This document shows positions 1 to 11,432 of a stretch of 64,000 nt of DNA, one piece after another; the first letter of the stretch is position 1; each line of letters opens with the position of its first letter. The position numbers and the translations under genes were made by a program. Where the stretch lies: positions 4,071,501 through 4,135,500 of the forward strand of contig NZ_CP114035.2 of the NCBI RefSeq assembly GCF_026898135.2, written 5' to 3'. The notes below the pieces were generated by a model. It saw nothing but the letters and a program-made list of their open reading frames with translations, was not told the origin of the DNA and did not search any database. Source of the stretch: Pseudomonas fortuita. Lineage in GTDB: Bacteria > Pseudomonadota > Gammaproteobacteria > Pseudomonadales > Pseudomonadaceae.

Positions 1-552
1 AATGTTCACCACCTTGGCCGAGGCCGAAGCGTGCAGGAAGTCCAACGCAAAGAAGCGGATGAACAGAAAGATCAGGAAGCTGCCGGTGCCTGGACCGAAC
101 AGGCCATCGTAAAAGCCGATCGCACCGCCGATCAGCACCGCCAGGCATTGCTCCTTGCGGCCGATCTGCGCGGGCTTGTGCAGGGTGCCGAAATCCTTCT
201 TGCAGAAGGTATAGATGGCCATCAGCACGATCAGCACCAGCACTGCCGGGCGCATCACACTGGGCGGTACCAGTGACACCGTGGCAGCCCCAGCGAACGA
301 CATGACAAAGGCGCTGAGCGCCGCTGGCACGATAAGCCCCCAGTCCAGCGTCACCTTGCGAATGAACGAGCGCGCCGCGAAGGCCGTCCCACAGACCGAC
401 GCCAGCTTGTTGGTGCCGAGCAAGGCCGCTGGTTGCGCGGTAGGCAGCACGTTGAACAAGGCCGGGATCTGGATCAGCCCCCCGCCCCCCACTGCGGCGT
501 CGATCAGCCCAGCGGCAAAGGCGAACACAGAAAGCACAGCAATATCCATCAT
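1..552 (-). CDS. TSUP-family (TauE/SafE) membrane permease, C-terminus cut by window edge
   Basis: An open frame runs on the minus strand from the window edge to tandem ATG codons at 552 and 549; an in-frame ATG also exists at 606. The protein begins MDIAVLSVFAFAAGLID and is almost entirely hydrophobic helices. It has the glycine-rich segments AVGGGGLIQIPAL, GTNKLASV and FGPGTGSFL that mark the TSUP anion-exporter family. The family moves sulfite, sulfonates or other organic anions across the inner membrane; the substrate here cannot be told. About 184 residues are visible of the usual 250 or so. It is divergent from the LysR gene at 651, which may control it. No strong ribosome binding site decides between the starts. 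Confidence 0.82.
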   Translation of the reverse strand, partial: MMDIAVLSVFAFAAGLIDAAVGGGGLIQIPALFNVLPTAQPAALLGTNKLASVCGTAFAARSFIRKVTLDWGLIVPAALSAFVMSFAGAATVSLVPPSVMRPAVLVLIVLMAIYTFCKKDFGTLHKPAQIGRKEQCLAVLIGGAIGFYDGLFGPGTGSFLIFLFIRFFALDFLHASASAKVVNI

Positions 553-650
553 GACGCGGTTCCAGGCAGTGAAGACGCCTGCAAGGCTAATCAAAGTGCC
601 GCGCATGTGTTGAAATGCCATATTGCAAAAACTGCAACAAGGAGCAGGCA

Positions 651-1556
651 ATGGCATTGGACATGTTGCGGGAAATCCAGGCGTTCGTCAGCGTGGCCCA
701 CAAGCGCAGCTTCGTGGCCGCCGCACGTGCACTGGGGCGCTCGCCCAGTGCGGTAACCCGCGCGGTACAAACCCTGGAAGACAACGCCGCCAGCAAGCTG
801 CTCAACCGCAACGCCAACGCCGTAACCCTCACCGAAGCCGGCGAGCGCCTGTTGCCCCATGCCGAACGTTTGCTGGATGTGCAACGTGATGTTGCCGACG
901 CGTTGGCCGCGCTCAGCGGCAGCGCCCAAGGCTGGATACGCTTTGCCGTACCGCAACTGCTGGGTGAACATGTATTGCCACAGGTGCTTGCCGAGTTCTC
1001 CCGCTGCCACCCCGGGGTGACCCTGGACATAAAGTACTGCGACGAAACCCTCGACCCGCTGCAAGGCAAGTTCGATTTCGTGGTGCGTGGGGCCTTCCCG
1101 CAATCAAGCGAGCTGATCGGCTACCCGCTGTGGGCCTACCAGCGCCACCTGTATGCCAGCCCGGCGTACCTGGCCGTGGCCGGCACGCCACAGCAACCGG
1201 AAGACCTCGAAGGGCATGCATTGATCCTGCACACCGCCCCGCGCATCCTCAAGGCCTGGCATTTTTACCGCGACGGCCAGATCACCAGCCTGCGCCCAAG
1301 GCCCAGGTTGCGCCTGGACTCAGGTGACGCGGTGTACCACAGCACCCTGGCCGGCGCAGGCATCGCCCGCCTGGCTGCCTGGGTTGGCGAAGCGCAGGTC
1401 AGGGCCGGACGGCTGGTGCGCGTGTGCCCGCACTACCGCCTGACTTCCAGCAGCGGCCAGGACCCGCAAATGCATGCCGTGTACCCTGCCGGCGAGCTGC
1501 CAGCGCGGGTGCGCGACTTGCTGACGGCGTTGCGCCGCGCCGGCCTCGCCTGCTGA
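651..1556 (+). CDS. LysR-family transcriptional regulator
   Basis: 301 residues, the usual LysR length. The N-terminal winged helix-turn-helix (residues about 5-62) reads LREIQAFVSVAHKRSFVAAA ... SPSAVTRAVQTLE, followed by the periplasmic-binding-protein-like effector domain. I chose the ATG at 651 because AAGGAG lies just upstream at 639-644; an in-frame ATG at 615 would add 12 residues that do not resemble LysR N-termini. The gene is divergent from the TSUP permease, the usual layout for a LysR regulator and its target, so it may sense that permease's substrate. The effector cannot be predicted. Confidence 0.9.
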   Translation: MALDMLREIQAFVSVAHKRSFVAAARALGRSPSAVTRAVQTLEDNAASKLLNRNANAVTLTEAGERLLPHAERLLDVQRDVADALAALSGSAQGWIRFAVPQLLGEHVLPQVLAEFSRCHPGVTLDIKYCDETLDPLQGKFDFVVRGAFPQSSELIGYPLWAYQRHLYASPAYLAVAGTPQQPEDLEGHALILHTAPRILKAWHFYRDGQITSLRPRPRLRLDSGDAVYHSTLAGAGIARLAAWVGEAQVRAGRLVRVCPHYRLTSSSGQDPQMHAVYPAGELPARVRDLLTALRRAGLAC

Positions 1557-1687
1557 AACAGCCCCCTGAAATGACTGTTCAATTTCTGCTCAATTTAACA
1601 GAGACCGCAGCGGGCTTGGCTTTCAGCACTTTATCCACAGACCTACCCACGTTTTTTGTGGACAGATTTCCCAACGCAAAGAACGAC

Positions 1688-1882
1688 TTATCGCACAACC
1701 AGCAACGCGGTGTTTGCCAGCTTGACCAGCTCGATCCACTCCGACGTACTGATCACTCCAGCCTGCTCCAACAGCAAGGCATCGCGCAGTGCCTGGTCAT
1801 AAACCTGCTCATCAAGTGTACCTTCAGCAAGAAAACGGCTACGCCACTCCAGCACGGCTGAAGTGCCTTTCTTGTATTCCAT
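1688..1882 (-). CDS. Small hypothetical protein (64 aa)
   Basis: The frame starts at ATG 1882 (MEYKKGTSAVLEWRSRFL) and is soluble and helical, with alternating acidic and hydrophobic residues (DEQVYDQALRDALLLEQAGVI). There is no signal peptide, membrane segment or known motif. A GGAG lies about 13 bases upstream, which is a long spacing. I recognise no family. It stands alone between the convergent LysR gene and a small membrane ORF. Codon use fits Pseudomonas, and I think it is probably expressed. Confidence 0.55.
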   Translation of the reverse strand: MEYKKGTSAVLEWRSRFLAEGTLDEQVYDQALRDALLLEQAGVISTSEWIELVKLANTALLVVR

Positions 1883-2078
1883 TGATGTATCGACTCCAAG
1901 GCAAAATGACCGGCCCGAATGAGCGGCGGCGGGAGACTACACGAGGCTTTTGCACTTGAGAATGACTTGCACCTACCGCTGGTCCAGCAGTGCAGGAAGG
2001 GAGAATACTGGCCAATTGGTCAGGGATTGGGCCCGCCACTTGAAATAGACGGGCCGCGGAGGGAAAACGCAGTTGCAG

Positions 2079-2162
2079 TCAGCTTGGCGGAATGGTGCCA
2101 AGAATACCAATCAGAATGGTCAGCAGCAGAAAACCACCCAGGAACAGCGCCAGCTTGCCCAT
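2079..2162 (-). CDS. Small single-pass membrane protein (27 aa)
   Basis: A 28-codon frame starting at ATG 2162 encodes MGKLALFLGGFLLLTILIG followed by ILGTIPPS. One positive residue is followed by an unbroken hydrophobic helix of about 20 residues and a short polar end, which is the form of a small inner-membrane protein. An AGAGG ribosome binding site sits six bases before the ATG. No function can be assigned. It is too short for usual ORF cut-offs and lies in an otherwise empty stretch. Confidence 0.55.
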   Translation of the reverse strand: MGKLALFLGGFLLLTILIGILGTIPPS

Positions 2163-2659
2163 TGGAACCTCTACAGTTTTGATGCGGGAATGGGCTTATT
2201 GTCAGGCTTGGGCTGATACGGTTACAGATTCAGGTTTGTGGAAAAAAAGCGGATCAGATGCACTGTGCAGATTCTTCATGGTGCTTATTGCTTAAACTTT
2301 CAACGACCGGGGCGGGCAGCGCTTATGAGGTCAGTTGCTGCAGCTTTTGCGCCGATGGTCACTGACCTGCAGGGCGACAATTGCTACATGAGATTTCAAA
2401 AAGGACTAAAGGCTCCGATTGCAACCACGCCGGGTGGCCTGCCCCTCGAAGGGTGAATGCACCCAGCTGGGGCGGGAAGTTGAGCGCAATCGGGAGCACA
2501 TGAATTGAAACGTAGTTTGTAGGATTGTTTACTCTGCGCTGTAGGAAGAATCGCGGCACTGGGAATCACCTGTATGAAACATCAGTTTCTCCAGCAAATC
2601 CGAGCTGCTACGGTCCATTTTTCCTACAACGGCACGGAAGCCTACAGCGTGAGAAAAGC
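2163..2659. other. Intergenic stretch with no convincing gene
   Basis: About 500 bases between the 27-aa membrane ORF and the 61-aa ORF. The short frames found on either strand lack ribosome binding sites and have atypical codon use. I saw no hairpin terminator, repeat pair or RNA gene here. Confidence 0.5.
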
Positions 2660-2845
2660 ATGGACCCGTTCAACACTTCGGCCCTGAAGCTACAGAAAAA
2701 ATTGCTCGACCTGCGTCTTGAGTGTGACCGCCTGAGAAGTGAGGGCAAAGACCAGGAAGCGGACCGCCTCGCTGGCCCTATTGCACGGATTGAGGCGGCT
2801 ATCAGGCAGTTGCCGGATAGCCTGAGGCCCGTGACCTTGCAGTGA
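2660..2845 (+). CDS. Small charged helical protein (61 aa)
   Basis: The frame begins MDPFNTSALKLQKKLLDLRLE and continues as a very charged amphipathic helix (CDRLRSEGKDQEADRLAGPIARIEAAIRQL), consistent with a short coiled coil. I started at ATG 2660; upstream in-frame codons do not look coding. The ribosome binding site is weak (GAG in GAGAAAAGC). I recognise no family. It lies downstream of, and convergent with, the nic operon end at 2943. Confidence 0.5.
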   Translation: MDPFNTSALKLQKKLLDLRLECDRLRSEGKDQEADRLAGPIARIEAAIRQLPDSLRPVTLQ

Positions 2846-2849
2846 CCGC

Positions 2850-2925
2850 TGCTGCTCCCACAAAGTATGCCCAGCCTTGCAGGAGCAGCCCTGTCGCGAT
2901 ACAACGCGGCTCCTGCAAAAGCGCG
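2850..2925. repeat. Degenerate REP-like palindromic sequence
   Basis: Opposed GCTCCCACA and GCAGGAGCAGCCCTGTCGCGA segments resemble the REP family seen better preserved at 39115, 43690 and 47298. It sits between the 61-aa ORF and the end of nicP, the usual intergenic setting. Confidence 0.4.
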
Positions 2926-2942
2926 CAGCTCGGGCAATCACT

Positions 2943-4235
2943 TCAGAACAGTTTGACTGTGTAACTGAGGATCAACCGGTTCTCGTCGATGTCGGTCCGG
3001 TAATTGGAGCGCGCCATCACGTTGCGCACCCGTACCCCAAGGCCGGCCAGCGGCCCACTCTGTACCACGTAGGCCAAGTCCAGATCGCGCTCGCGGTCAC
3101 GCCCTTCATAGCCCAGCCCGGTGTCTACATCCCGCCCCTTCACATAACGCAGGGTCGACGTCAGGCCCGGAAGCCCCAAGGCGACAAAGTTGTAATCATG
3201 CCGCACCTGCCACGAGCGTTCGCCCGGCGCGGAAAACTCATAAGTCGGCAGCGTATTACCCATCGGGTTGGTGTTGGCTCCCACCTGGATAAAACCGTCC
3301 TCGCCGCCGATCTGCTGGTAGCCCGCGTAAAAGGTATGCCCGCCGGTCTTGGCCGAGAACAGGCTGAACAACGCATGGTTGTCATAATCGCCGGCGATCT
3401 TGCGCCCGTCCTCGCGGGCATCGAAGTAGCCGGCGTTCACCCCCAGCGTCCAGTCCCCGACCGGCTCGGCGTGCTTGAAGCTATAAAACCGCTGCTGGTA
3501 GACATCCTCCAACTGCGCCTGCCACAGGCCAACGCTGGTGCGGTTATCGTTGAAGGCATAGTCGGCGCCAACGTAGTTGAAGCGATCACTGGTAAAACGC
3601 GCCAGCCGCGCCGGGTTGATCGGGTCGTTGACCAGCGCGTACATCTTCTGGCTGTTGGAGGAGTCGCGCAGGCTGGTGGAGCGGAACTGGCCGGCACTCA
3701 GTGTCAACCCGGCAAACTCGCGCGACTCCAGCATCGCGCCCTGGTAGGTGGGCGGCAGCAGACGCAAGTCGCTGAACAGCAGCACAGGCAGGTTGGGCAT
3801 CAACTCGCCCACCTTCAGCTCGGTTTGCGACACCTTGAACTTGATCGCCGCCCCAAGCCGGCTGTATTCGTCCGCCGACTTGCCGCTGTCCAGGCTGGGC
3901 AGCAACCCGGACCTGGCATGCGCCGGGCTGCTGTCGAGCTTGAAACCGAGCAGGCCGATAACATCCACACCGATGCCAACGGTGCCCTGGGTATAACCGG
4001 AACTGGCATTGAGGATGAAACCCTGCGCCCATTCCTGAGTACGCGACTGGGTGCTGGCACCCTTGATATCGGCATAGTCGCGGCTGAAGAAATAATTGCG
4101 CGCCTGCAGCGTGGCGCGAGCACCTTCGATAAAACCGGCCTCTTCTGCCGAGGCCTCTGCACACAATGCGGCGGCAATACAACCGCCGGCCAGACGCGCA
4201 GACGAAGAAAAACGCGGTGCAGTGAAACCTTGCAT
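2943..4235 (-). CDS. nicP: NicP, OprD-family outer-membrane porin for nicotinate
   Basis: 430 residues, typical for OprD/OpdK porins. A signal peptide ([20 protein letters not shown] ... AEASAEE) precedes a beta-barrel with alternating aromatic strands ending YTVKLF, a C-terminal phenylalanine as expected for outer-membrane insertion. The chosen ATG at 4235 has AGGAGT just upstream; an ATG at 4334 would add a non-signal-like extension. It is the last gene of the minus-strand nicCDEFTP run, 139 bp after nicT, matching the P. putida KT2440 arrangement as I recall it. It probably admits nicotinate or 6-hydroxynicotinate through the outer membrane; substrate specificity is inferred from position. 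Confidence 0.9.
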   Translation of the reverse strand: MQGFTAPRFSSSARLAGGCIAAALCAEASAEEAGFIEGARATLQARNYFFSRDYADIKGASTQSRTQEWAQGFILNASSGYTQGTVGIGVDVIGLLGFKLDSSPAHARSGLLPSLDSGKSADEYSRLGAAIKFKVSQTELKVGELMPNLPVLLFSDLRLLPPTYQGAMLESREFAGLTLSAGQFRSTSLRDSSNSQKMYALVNDPINPARLARFTSDRFNYVGADYAFNDNRTSVGLWQAQLEDVYQQRFYSFKHAEPVGDWTLGVNAGYFDAREDGRKIAGDYDNHALFSLFSAKTGGHTFYAGYQQIGGEDGFIQVGANTNPMGNTLPTYEFSAPGERSWQVRHDYNFVALGLPGLTSTLRYVKGRDVDTGLGYEGRDRERDLDLAYVVQSGPLAGLGVRVRNVMARSNYRTDIDENRLILSYTVKLF

Positions 4236-4374
4236 GGGGCTACTCCTGGATTCGGGCAACAGCAACCCGGCGCGGCGGCCATGTATGGCCACCCACGTGG
4301 GGTTGCAGCGAGAGGGGGGGCGGCAGGCGGGCACCCGGCCCGCCTGCCCTGCCGTTGCTTGAAACGCTGGGCCG

Positions 4375-5688
4375 CTAGCGGTTGACCAGCTTCGCCGGCA
4401 AGGCGATGACCAGGAAGCAGCTGAGGATCAGGCACCCGGCAAATACCCACAGGGCAGCGTGCGAGGTCCCGGTAAGGTCGGTGACCACGCCCATCAGTGA
4501 GTTGCTCACCAGGCCCGCGATGTTGGCGACCGAACAGGCCAGGGCAAAGCCGGTGGCGGCTGCAGTACCTTTAAGGAAGGTGGCCGGCAGGCTGAAGAAC
4601 ACCGGCACCGCGCCGATGATCGCTGCCGAGGCAATGGCGAACAGCACCACGGTCATCACCAGGTTCTGGCTGAACAAGGTGCTGCTGGCCATGGCAATTG
4701 CACCAATAATGAACGGCACGATGATGTGCCAACGGCGCTCACGGTGGCGGTCGGAGCTGGCCCCGATCATCAGCATGCCGGCCAGGGCGGCCAGGCTCGG
4801 AATGGCCGTGAGCAAGCCGATGTGGAAGGTGTCGCTGACGCCCGCATCGCGGATGAAGGTCGGCATCCAGAACCCCATGGCGTAGGCACTGAGCAAAATC
4901 GAAAAGTCGATGCCCCCCAGCATCCATACCTTCAGGTTGAAAAAGCCGTCACGGAAGCTGTGCTTGCTGTCCTTGCCCTCGGCATCGTCGGCGGCCAGGT
5001 CTGCCGCCAGTTGGGCCTTGTCTTCAGCCGACAGCCACTTGGCCTGCTGGAAGTGGTTGGGCAATGCCCAGAATGTGAGGATGCCCAGCAGCACGCTGGG
5101 GATCGCCTCCAGCAAAAACAGCCACTGCCAGCCGTGCAGGCCATGCACCTGGTCGAAATTGCCCATGATCCAGCCAGAAATCGGCCCGCCGATCACGCTC
5201 GACAATGGCAGCCCGATCATGAACAGGGCAATGATGCGCCCGCGCCGGTAGGTGGGGTACCACATGGTCAGGTAGAACAGCACGCCCGGCAGGAAGCCGG
5301 CCTCGGCCGCGCCGAGCAGGAAACGCAGGATGTAGAACTGCGTGGTGGTGCTGACGAACATGGTGCAGGCCGACAGCAGGCCCCAGGTGATCATGATGCG
5401 GGCGATCCACAGCTTGGCGCCAACGCGCTGCAGGATCAGGTTGCTCGGCACTTCGAAAATGATATAGCCGACGAAGAACAGCCCGGCACCCAGGCCATAG
5501 GCCGCTGTGCTGAACTGCAGGTCTTCGAGCATCTGCAGCTTGGCGAAGCCGACATTGATGCGGTCCAGATAAGCTGCGAGGTAGCAGAAGCACAGGAAGG
5601 GGATGAGCCTCCAGGTGATCTTGCTGTACAGCGCTTTCGTGCCATGGTCGATGTCACTGTGGACCGTGGTTGCATTCGCAATTGGCAT
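4375..5688 (-). CDS. nicT: NicT, MFS transporter for nicotinate (ACS-type)
   Basis: 437 residues with 12 predicted membrane helices. The anion:cation symporter signature [17 protein letters not shown] follows the first helix, and the conserved [24 protein letters not shown] segment follows in helices 4-5. The start at 5688 has AGGAGACAGG immediately upstream; upstream in-frame codons are non-coding in character. It lies between nicF and nicP, with 207 bp to nicF, so it may have its own promoter. Uptake of nicotinate or 6-hydroxynicotinate across the inner membrane is inferred from the cluster. Confidence 0.92.
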   Translation of the reverse strand: MPIANATTVHSDIDHGTKALYSKITWRLIPFLCFCYLAAYLDRINVGFAKLQMLEDLQFSTAAYGLGAGLFFVGYIIFEVPSNLILQRVGAKLWIARIMITWGLLSACTMFVSTTTQFYILRFLLGAAEAGFLPGVLFYLTMWYPTYRRGRIIALFMIGLPLSSVIGGPISGWIMGNFDQVHGLHGWQWLFLLEAIPSVLLGILTFWALPNHFQQAKWLSAEDKAQLAADLAADDAEGKDSKHSFRDGFFNLKVWMLGGIDFSILLSAYAMGFWMPTFIRDAGVSDTFHIGLLTAIPSLAALAGMLMIGASSDRHRERRWHIIVPFIIGAIAMASSTLFSQNLVMTVVLFAIASAAIIGAVPVFFSLPATFLKGTAAATGFALACSVANIAGLVSNSLMGVVTDLTGTSHAALWVFAGCLILSCFLVIALPAKLVNR

Positions 5689-5895
5689 TTCCTGTCTCCT
5701 GGCGGGCGACTTTGTGGTTGTTTTAAGGCCAGCAGTGTTCGACGCGCCGGGCACCCCGCGCACTATACGCGGCGTGCCTGGGCAGCGCCTGAAGACCCCG
5801 AGTGCTCCTGCGGGGCGACCGCCCGGACAGCAGGCGGTCATGGACGGGCTTCCCGCACCGTTCCTTGATTGTTATGGGTAAGGGCTGCCCGGCAC

Positions 5896-6537
5896 TCAGC
5901 CGGCCAGGTGCCTGAGTTGCTGCATGGCGTCCTGCCGGGTGACGACATCGCCGTACTTGCTGTCGATGTCGAACAGGTTGGCTTCATGCGGGTCGTTGTG
6001 GCGATCACCGACGCACTCGCGCACCACGATGGTTCGAAACCCGTGCTGCATGGCATCCACCGCACTTGCGCGGATGCAGCCGCTGGTCGAGCAGCCGGCC
6101 AGCACCACGGTATCCACGCCTTGAGCATGCAGCAGCGGGGCCAGGCTGGTGGCGAAGAAGGCACTGGCGTACTGCTTGCTCAGCACCACCTCCCCTGCCT
6201 GTGGCGCAACGGCCTCGCAGAAAGCCGCCAGCGGGTTGCCTTCGACCATGTCCTTCATCACCGGCGCCTTGCGCACCCACACGCCGCCGTCAGCAAAATG
6301 CGGCGGCTGGTAGCGGATGTTGGTATGCACCACCAGGGTACCGCAGTCGCGGGCCAGCGCCAGCAGGCCGGCGGCCTGCTCGACCGCCGCGACCACGCCC
6401 GGGGCGTACAGCGGTGCGCCGGGGGTGGTGTAGCCCTGCATGAAGTCGATCATCAGCAGGGCCGGCTTGCGGCCAAAGCCGATGCGCTGGCCCCACACGC
6501 CCTGGTAGTTGTCACGTGCGCTTTGTGCGTCGCTCAT
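5896..6537 (-). CDS. nicF: NicF, maleamate amidohydrolase
   Basis: 213 residues, the length I recall for KT2440 NicF. This is an isochorismatase-fold cysteine hydrolase: the early catalytic Asp is in ALLMIDFMQGY, the Lys in VLSKQYASAF, and the nucleophile Cys in VLAGCSTSGCIRASA. It converts maleamate to maleate and ammonia, the second-last step of nicotinate breakdown to fumarate. I start at ATG 6537 (MSDAQSARD), which has a GGACGG purine stretch before it, not at the in-frame ATG 6549. It follows nicE by 14 bp. Confidence 0.93.
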   Translation of the reverse strand: MSDAQSARDNYQGVWGQRIGFGRKPALLMIDFMQGYTTPGAPLYAPGVVAAVEQAAGLLALARDCGTLVVHTNIRYQPPHFADGGVWVRKAPVMKDMVEGNPLAAFCEAVAPQAGEVVLSKQYASAFFATSLAPLLHAQGVDTVVLAGCSTSGCIRASAVDAMQHGFRTIVVRECVGDRHNDPHEANLFDIDSKYGDVVTRQDAMQQLRHLAG

Positions 6538-6551
6538 GTCCGTCCCCAATT

Positions 6552-7304
6552 TCAGTAGGCGCCCGACAGCAGGGCACCGGCGCCCGGCACGACCGGCTCC
6601 AGGTCCAGCGCCTTGAGCATGGCGTAGGTGGTGGCGATGGCAGCGGTCACCACCGGCTTGCCGGTTTGCGCCTCAACCTTGGCCACGGCCGGCAGCGATT
6701 GCATCTGCACGCAGGCCGAGAGCACCACCACATCGACGCCCTCAAGGTTCATGCCGGCGACGATGCCTGGCAGGTTGGCCGGGTCGTGGCGGGCCACGGC
6801 GAGGTTGTCGGGGATTTCCAGCGCGCGCCAGTCCTGCACCTCGAAGCCTTCCTCGCGGATATAGTTCACCACCAGCTCGGTCAACGGCTTCATGTACGGC
6901 GCGACGATGGCAATGCGCTTGGCCTTCATCACATGCAAGGCCTCCACCAGCGCCCCGGCGCTGGTGATCACCGGTGCCAGTGCGTCATTGTCGGCGGTAG
7001 CCTGCCGCAAGCGCTTTTCCGATTGGCGGTGATAGCCCAGGCCCATGGCCATGATCGCCACCAGGCACGCGTAGCCCAGCACATCGACCTTGGCGTCGGA
7101 CAGCTCCACGGCGCAGCGGTCGGACTCGGCGTCCATGGCGGCCAGCTCTTCCTTCTTCACCTGCTTCATGCGCATGCGGCTGGAATGGAAGGTGAAGCGC
7201 TCGGGGCGGATCGCCTGGCGGGCATTGAGCATCGCCGGGATTTCGGTTTCCATCGTGGTGTTCGAGCTCGGCACGATCTGGCCGATGCGGTATAGCTTGG
7301 TCAT
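6552..7304 (-). CDS. nicE: NicE, maleate cis-trans isomerase
   Basis: 250 residues of the Asp/Glu/hydantoin racemase superfamily, running MTKLYRIGQIVPSSNTTME to the stop at 6552. The two catalytic cysteines expected for maleate isomerase are present: Cys80 in LGYACLVAIMAMG and Cys198 in VLSACVQMQSLP. It converts maleate to fumarate, the end point of the pathway feeding the TCA cycle. It starts 13 bp after the nicD stop, so the genes are probably translated from one message. The ATG at 7304 was chosen over 7376 because the upstream extension overlaps nicD and does not look like the family N-terminus. Confidence 0.94.
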   Translation of the reverse strand: MTKLYRIGQIVPSSNTTMETEIPAMLNARQAIRPERFTFHSSRMRMKQVKKEELAAMDAESDRCAVELSDAKVDVLGYACLVAIMAMGLGYHRQSEKRLRQATADNDALAPVITSAGALVEALHVMKAKRIAIVAPYMKPLTELVVNYIREEGFEVQDWRALEIPDNLAVARHDPANLPGIVAGMNLEGVDVVVLSACVQMQSLPAVAKVEAQTGKPVVTAAIATTYAMLKALDLEPVVPGAGALLSGAY

Positions 7305-7317
7305 GTCTCGTGCTCCG

Positions 7318-9590
<2,273 letters not shown>

Positions 9591-10643
9591 ATGCCGGTGA
9601 GCAATGCACAACTGACCCAGATGTTCGAGCACGTACTGAAGCTGTCTCGTGTGGATGAAACGCAGAGCGTGGCCGTGCTCAAGAGCCACTACTCAGACCC
9701 GCGCACGGTCAACGCCGCCATGGAAGCCGCCCAGCGCTTGAAGGCCAAGGTGTATGCCGTAGAGTTGCCAGCGTTCAACCACCCCACCGCCATGGGCAAC
9801 GACATGACGGCCTACTGTGGCGATACCGCGCTGACCGGCAACCTGGCGGCGCAGCGGGCGCTGGAAGCGGCCGACCTGGTCGTCGACACCATGATGCTCC
9901 TGCACTCGCCCGAGCAGGAGCAGATCCTCAAGACTGGCACGCGCATCCTGCTGGCCGTAGAGCCACCCGAGGTGCTGGCACGCATGCTGCCAACCGAAGC
10001 CGACAAACACCGGGTGCTGGCCGCCGAAACCCTGCTAAAGCAGGCCCGTAGCATGCATGTGCGGTCCAAGGCTGGCAGCGACTTTCACGCCCCGCTCGGC
10101 CAGTACCCGGCCGTGACCGAGTACGGCTATGCTGACGAACCGGGGCGCTGGGATCACTGGCCCAGCGGCTTCCTGTTCACCTGGCCCAACGAGGACAGCG
10201 CCGAGGGCACGCTGGTGCTGGACGTGGGCGACATCATCCTGCCATTCAAGAACTACTGCCGCGAGCGCATCACCCTGGAGATCGAAAAAGGCTTTATCAC
10301 CGGTATCCACGGCGGCTTCGAGGCCGAATACCTGCGCGAATACATGAGGTACTTCAACGACCCCGAGGTATACGGCATCTCACACATCGGCTGGGGCCTG
10401 CAGCCGCGCGCGCAGTGGACGGCCATGGGCCTGCACGACCGCAACGACGGCATGTGCATGGACGCCCGTGCGTTCTACGGCAACTTCCTGTTCTCCACCG
10501 GCCCCAATACCGAGGTCGGCGGCAAGCGCAAGACCCCATGCCACCTGGATATCCCGCTGCGCAACTGCGATATCTATCTGGATGACAAGGCCGTGGTGCT
10601 GGCCGGCGACGTGGTCGCACCAGAGGAGTCGCGGGCACGATAG
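9591..10643 (+). CDS. nicX: NicX, 2,5-dihydroxypyridine 5,6-dioxygenase
   Basis: 350 residues, the length I recall for KT2440 NicX, starting MPVSNAQLTQMFEHVLKLSR. It opens the ring of 2,5-dihydroxypyridine to N-formylmaleamate. His265 (ISHIGWG), His318 and Asp320 (PCHLDIP) match the ferrous-ion ligands I remember for this aminopeptidase-related extradiol family. An AGGAG lies directly upstream of the ATG. It is followed 69 bp later by nicR, forming a nicXR transcript divergent from nicC. Confidence 0.95.
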   Translation: MPVSNAQLTQMFEHVLKLSRVDETQSVAVLKSHYSDPRTVNAAMEAAQRLKAKVYAVELPAFNHPTAMGNDMTAYCGDTALTGNLAAQRALEAADLVVDTMMLLHSPEQEQILKTGTRILLAVEPPEVLARMLPTEADKHRVLAAETLLKQARSMHVRSKAGSDFHAPLGQYPAVTEYGYADEPGRWDHWPSGFLFTWPNEDSAEGTLVLDVGDIILPFKNYCRERITLEIEKGFITGIHGGFEAEYLREYMRYFNDPEVYGISHIGWGLQPRAQWTAMGLHDRNDGMCMDARAFYGNFLFSTGPNTEVGGKRKTPCHLDIPLRNCDIYLDDKAVVLAGDVVAPEESRAR

Positions 10644-10712
10644 TGGTTATACTGGCCGGGCGCTCCGCTATTGGCGGCCGGCCAGCACCTTTCCACCAGC
10701 CCAAGCCATCCT

Positions 10713-11189
10713 ATGCCAAAGAAAACCACACCCAGCAGCGCCCCGCTCGACACCACCCCCTATGACGTCACCGAACAGGTCGGCCATTTGCTCCGCAAGG
10801 CCTACCAACGGCACACGGCGATCTTCCAGCAGCAGGCCTGCGACCCGCAGCTTACCTCGATCCAGTTCGTCACCCTGTGCGCCCTGCGTGACCACGGCCC
10901 CAGCTCCCAGGCCGAACTGATCAAGGCCACCGCAGTGGACCAGGCCACCATCCGCGGCATCGTCGAGCGCCTGAAAACCCGCGAACTGGTGCAGCTGTCG
11001 CCAGACCCGGGCGACCGGCGCAAGGTCATTGTCGAACTCACCGACAGCGGCGCGGCCTTGCTCGACGCAATGATCCCCTGCGCCCGGCAGATCAGCGAAT
11101 TGAGCATGGGCAGCCTGAATGCCGGCGAACGCGTGGCCATTTTGTACCTGCTGCGCAAGATGATCGACAGCGACGAGAACCTGGGCTGA
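10713..11189 (+). CDS. nicR: NicR, MarR-family repressor of nicotinate genes
   Basis: 158 residues with a MarR winged helix. The recognition region is SSQAELIKATAVDQATIRGIVERL and the wing DPGDRRKVIVELTDSG. I start at ATG 10713 (MPKKTTPSS); the upstream extension to 10671 is not family-like. The ribosome binding site is weak, consistent with low repressor levels or coupling to nicX. In P. putida, NicR represses nicCDEFTP and nicXR and responds to 6-hydroxynicotinate; position and family both fit. Confidence 0.92.
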   Translation: MPKKTTPSSAPLDTTPYDVTEQVGHLLRKAYQRHTAIFQQQACDPQLTSIQFVTLCALRDHGPSSQAELIKATAVDQATIRGIVERLKTRELVQLSPDPGDRRKVIVELTDSGAALLDAMIPCARQISELSMGSLNAGERVAILYLLRKMIDSDENLG

Positions 11190-11235
11190 AATTGGTTGTA
11201 ACTGCCGCGCTTGCCGTCACAGATACGCAGCCTTC

Positions 11236-11269
11236 GAAATCGAGCGCCACCCGCGCGGCGCTCGATTTC
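11236..11269. repeat. Long hairpin GAAATCGAGCGCC / GGCGCTCGATTTC
   Basis: A perfect 13-bp inverted repeat with an 8-base loop follows nicR. A near-identical hairpin occurs at 42067-42098. It could end the nicXR transcript, though no T-run follows it, or it may be a family of intergenic palindromes. Confidence 0.6.
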
Positions 11270-11358
11270 CCAGGCGCCGATGATCTTCCGCCATACCCCC
11301 CATCACAGCGCTCTGCAAATTCCTCTCTGGCCTGCTTCTTGCTCACTCATTTCATGTA

Positions 11359-11370
11359 GTGAGTACTTAC
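11359..11370. promoter_or_regulatory. Candidate NicS operator upstream of nicA
   Basis: GTGAGTACTTAC is a near-perfect palindrome about 63 bases before the nicA start. A TetR regulator (nicS) closes the gene set, and in P. putida NicS represses nicAB, so this is a plausible binding site. The match was made by eye only. Confidence 0.45.
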
Positions 11371-11432
11371 CGAAAATCTCGCGCCATGTGAGTCCTTTGG
11401 TAGCGCAAGCAACCTCCAGAGATGAGCCAACA

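Noticed and set aside
1630..1638. TTATCCACA, a perfect DnaA-box match
   Set aside because: Only one copy, with no AT-rich unwinding region and no dnaA, parAB or rep gene nearby. A single nine-mer is expected by chance, so it is not called an origin.
2877..4385. A 502-codon plus-strand frame across nicP
   Set aside because: It is antisense to a porin with signal peptide and barrel terminus. High-GC wobble positions commonly leave such antisense frames open, and the translation has no recognisable domain.
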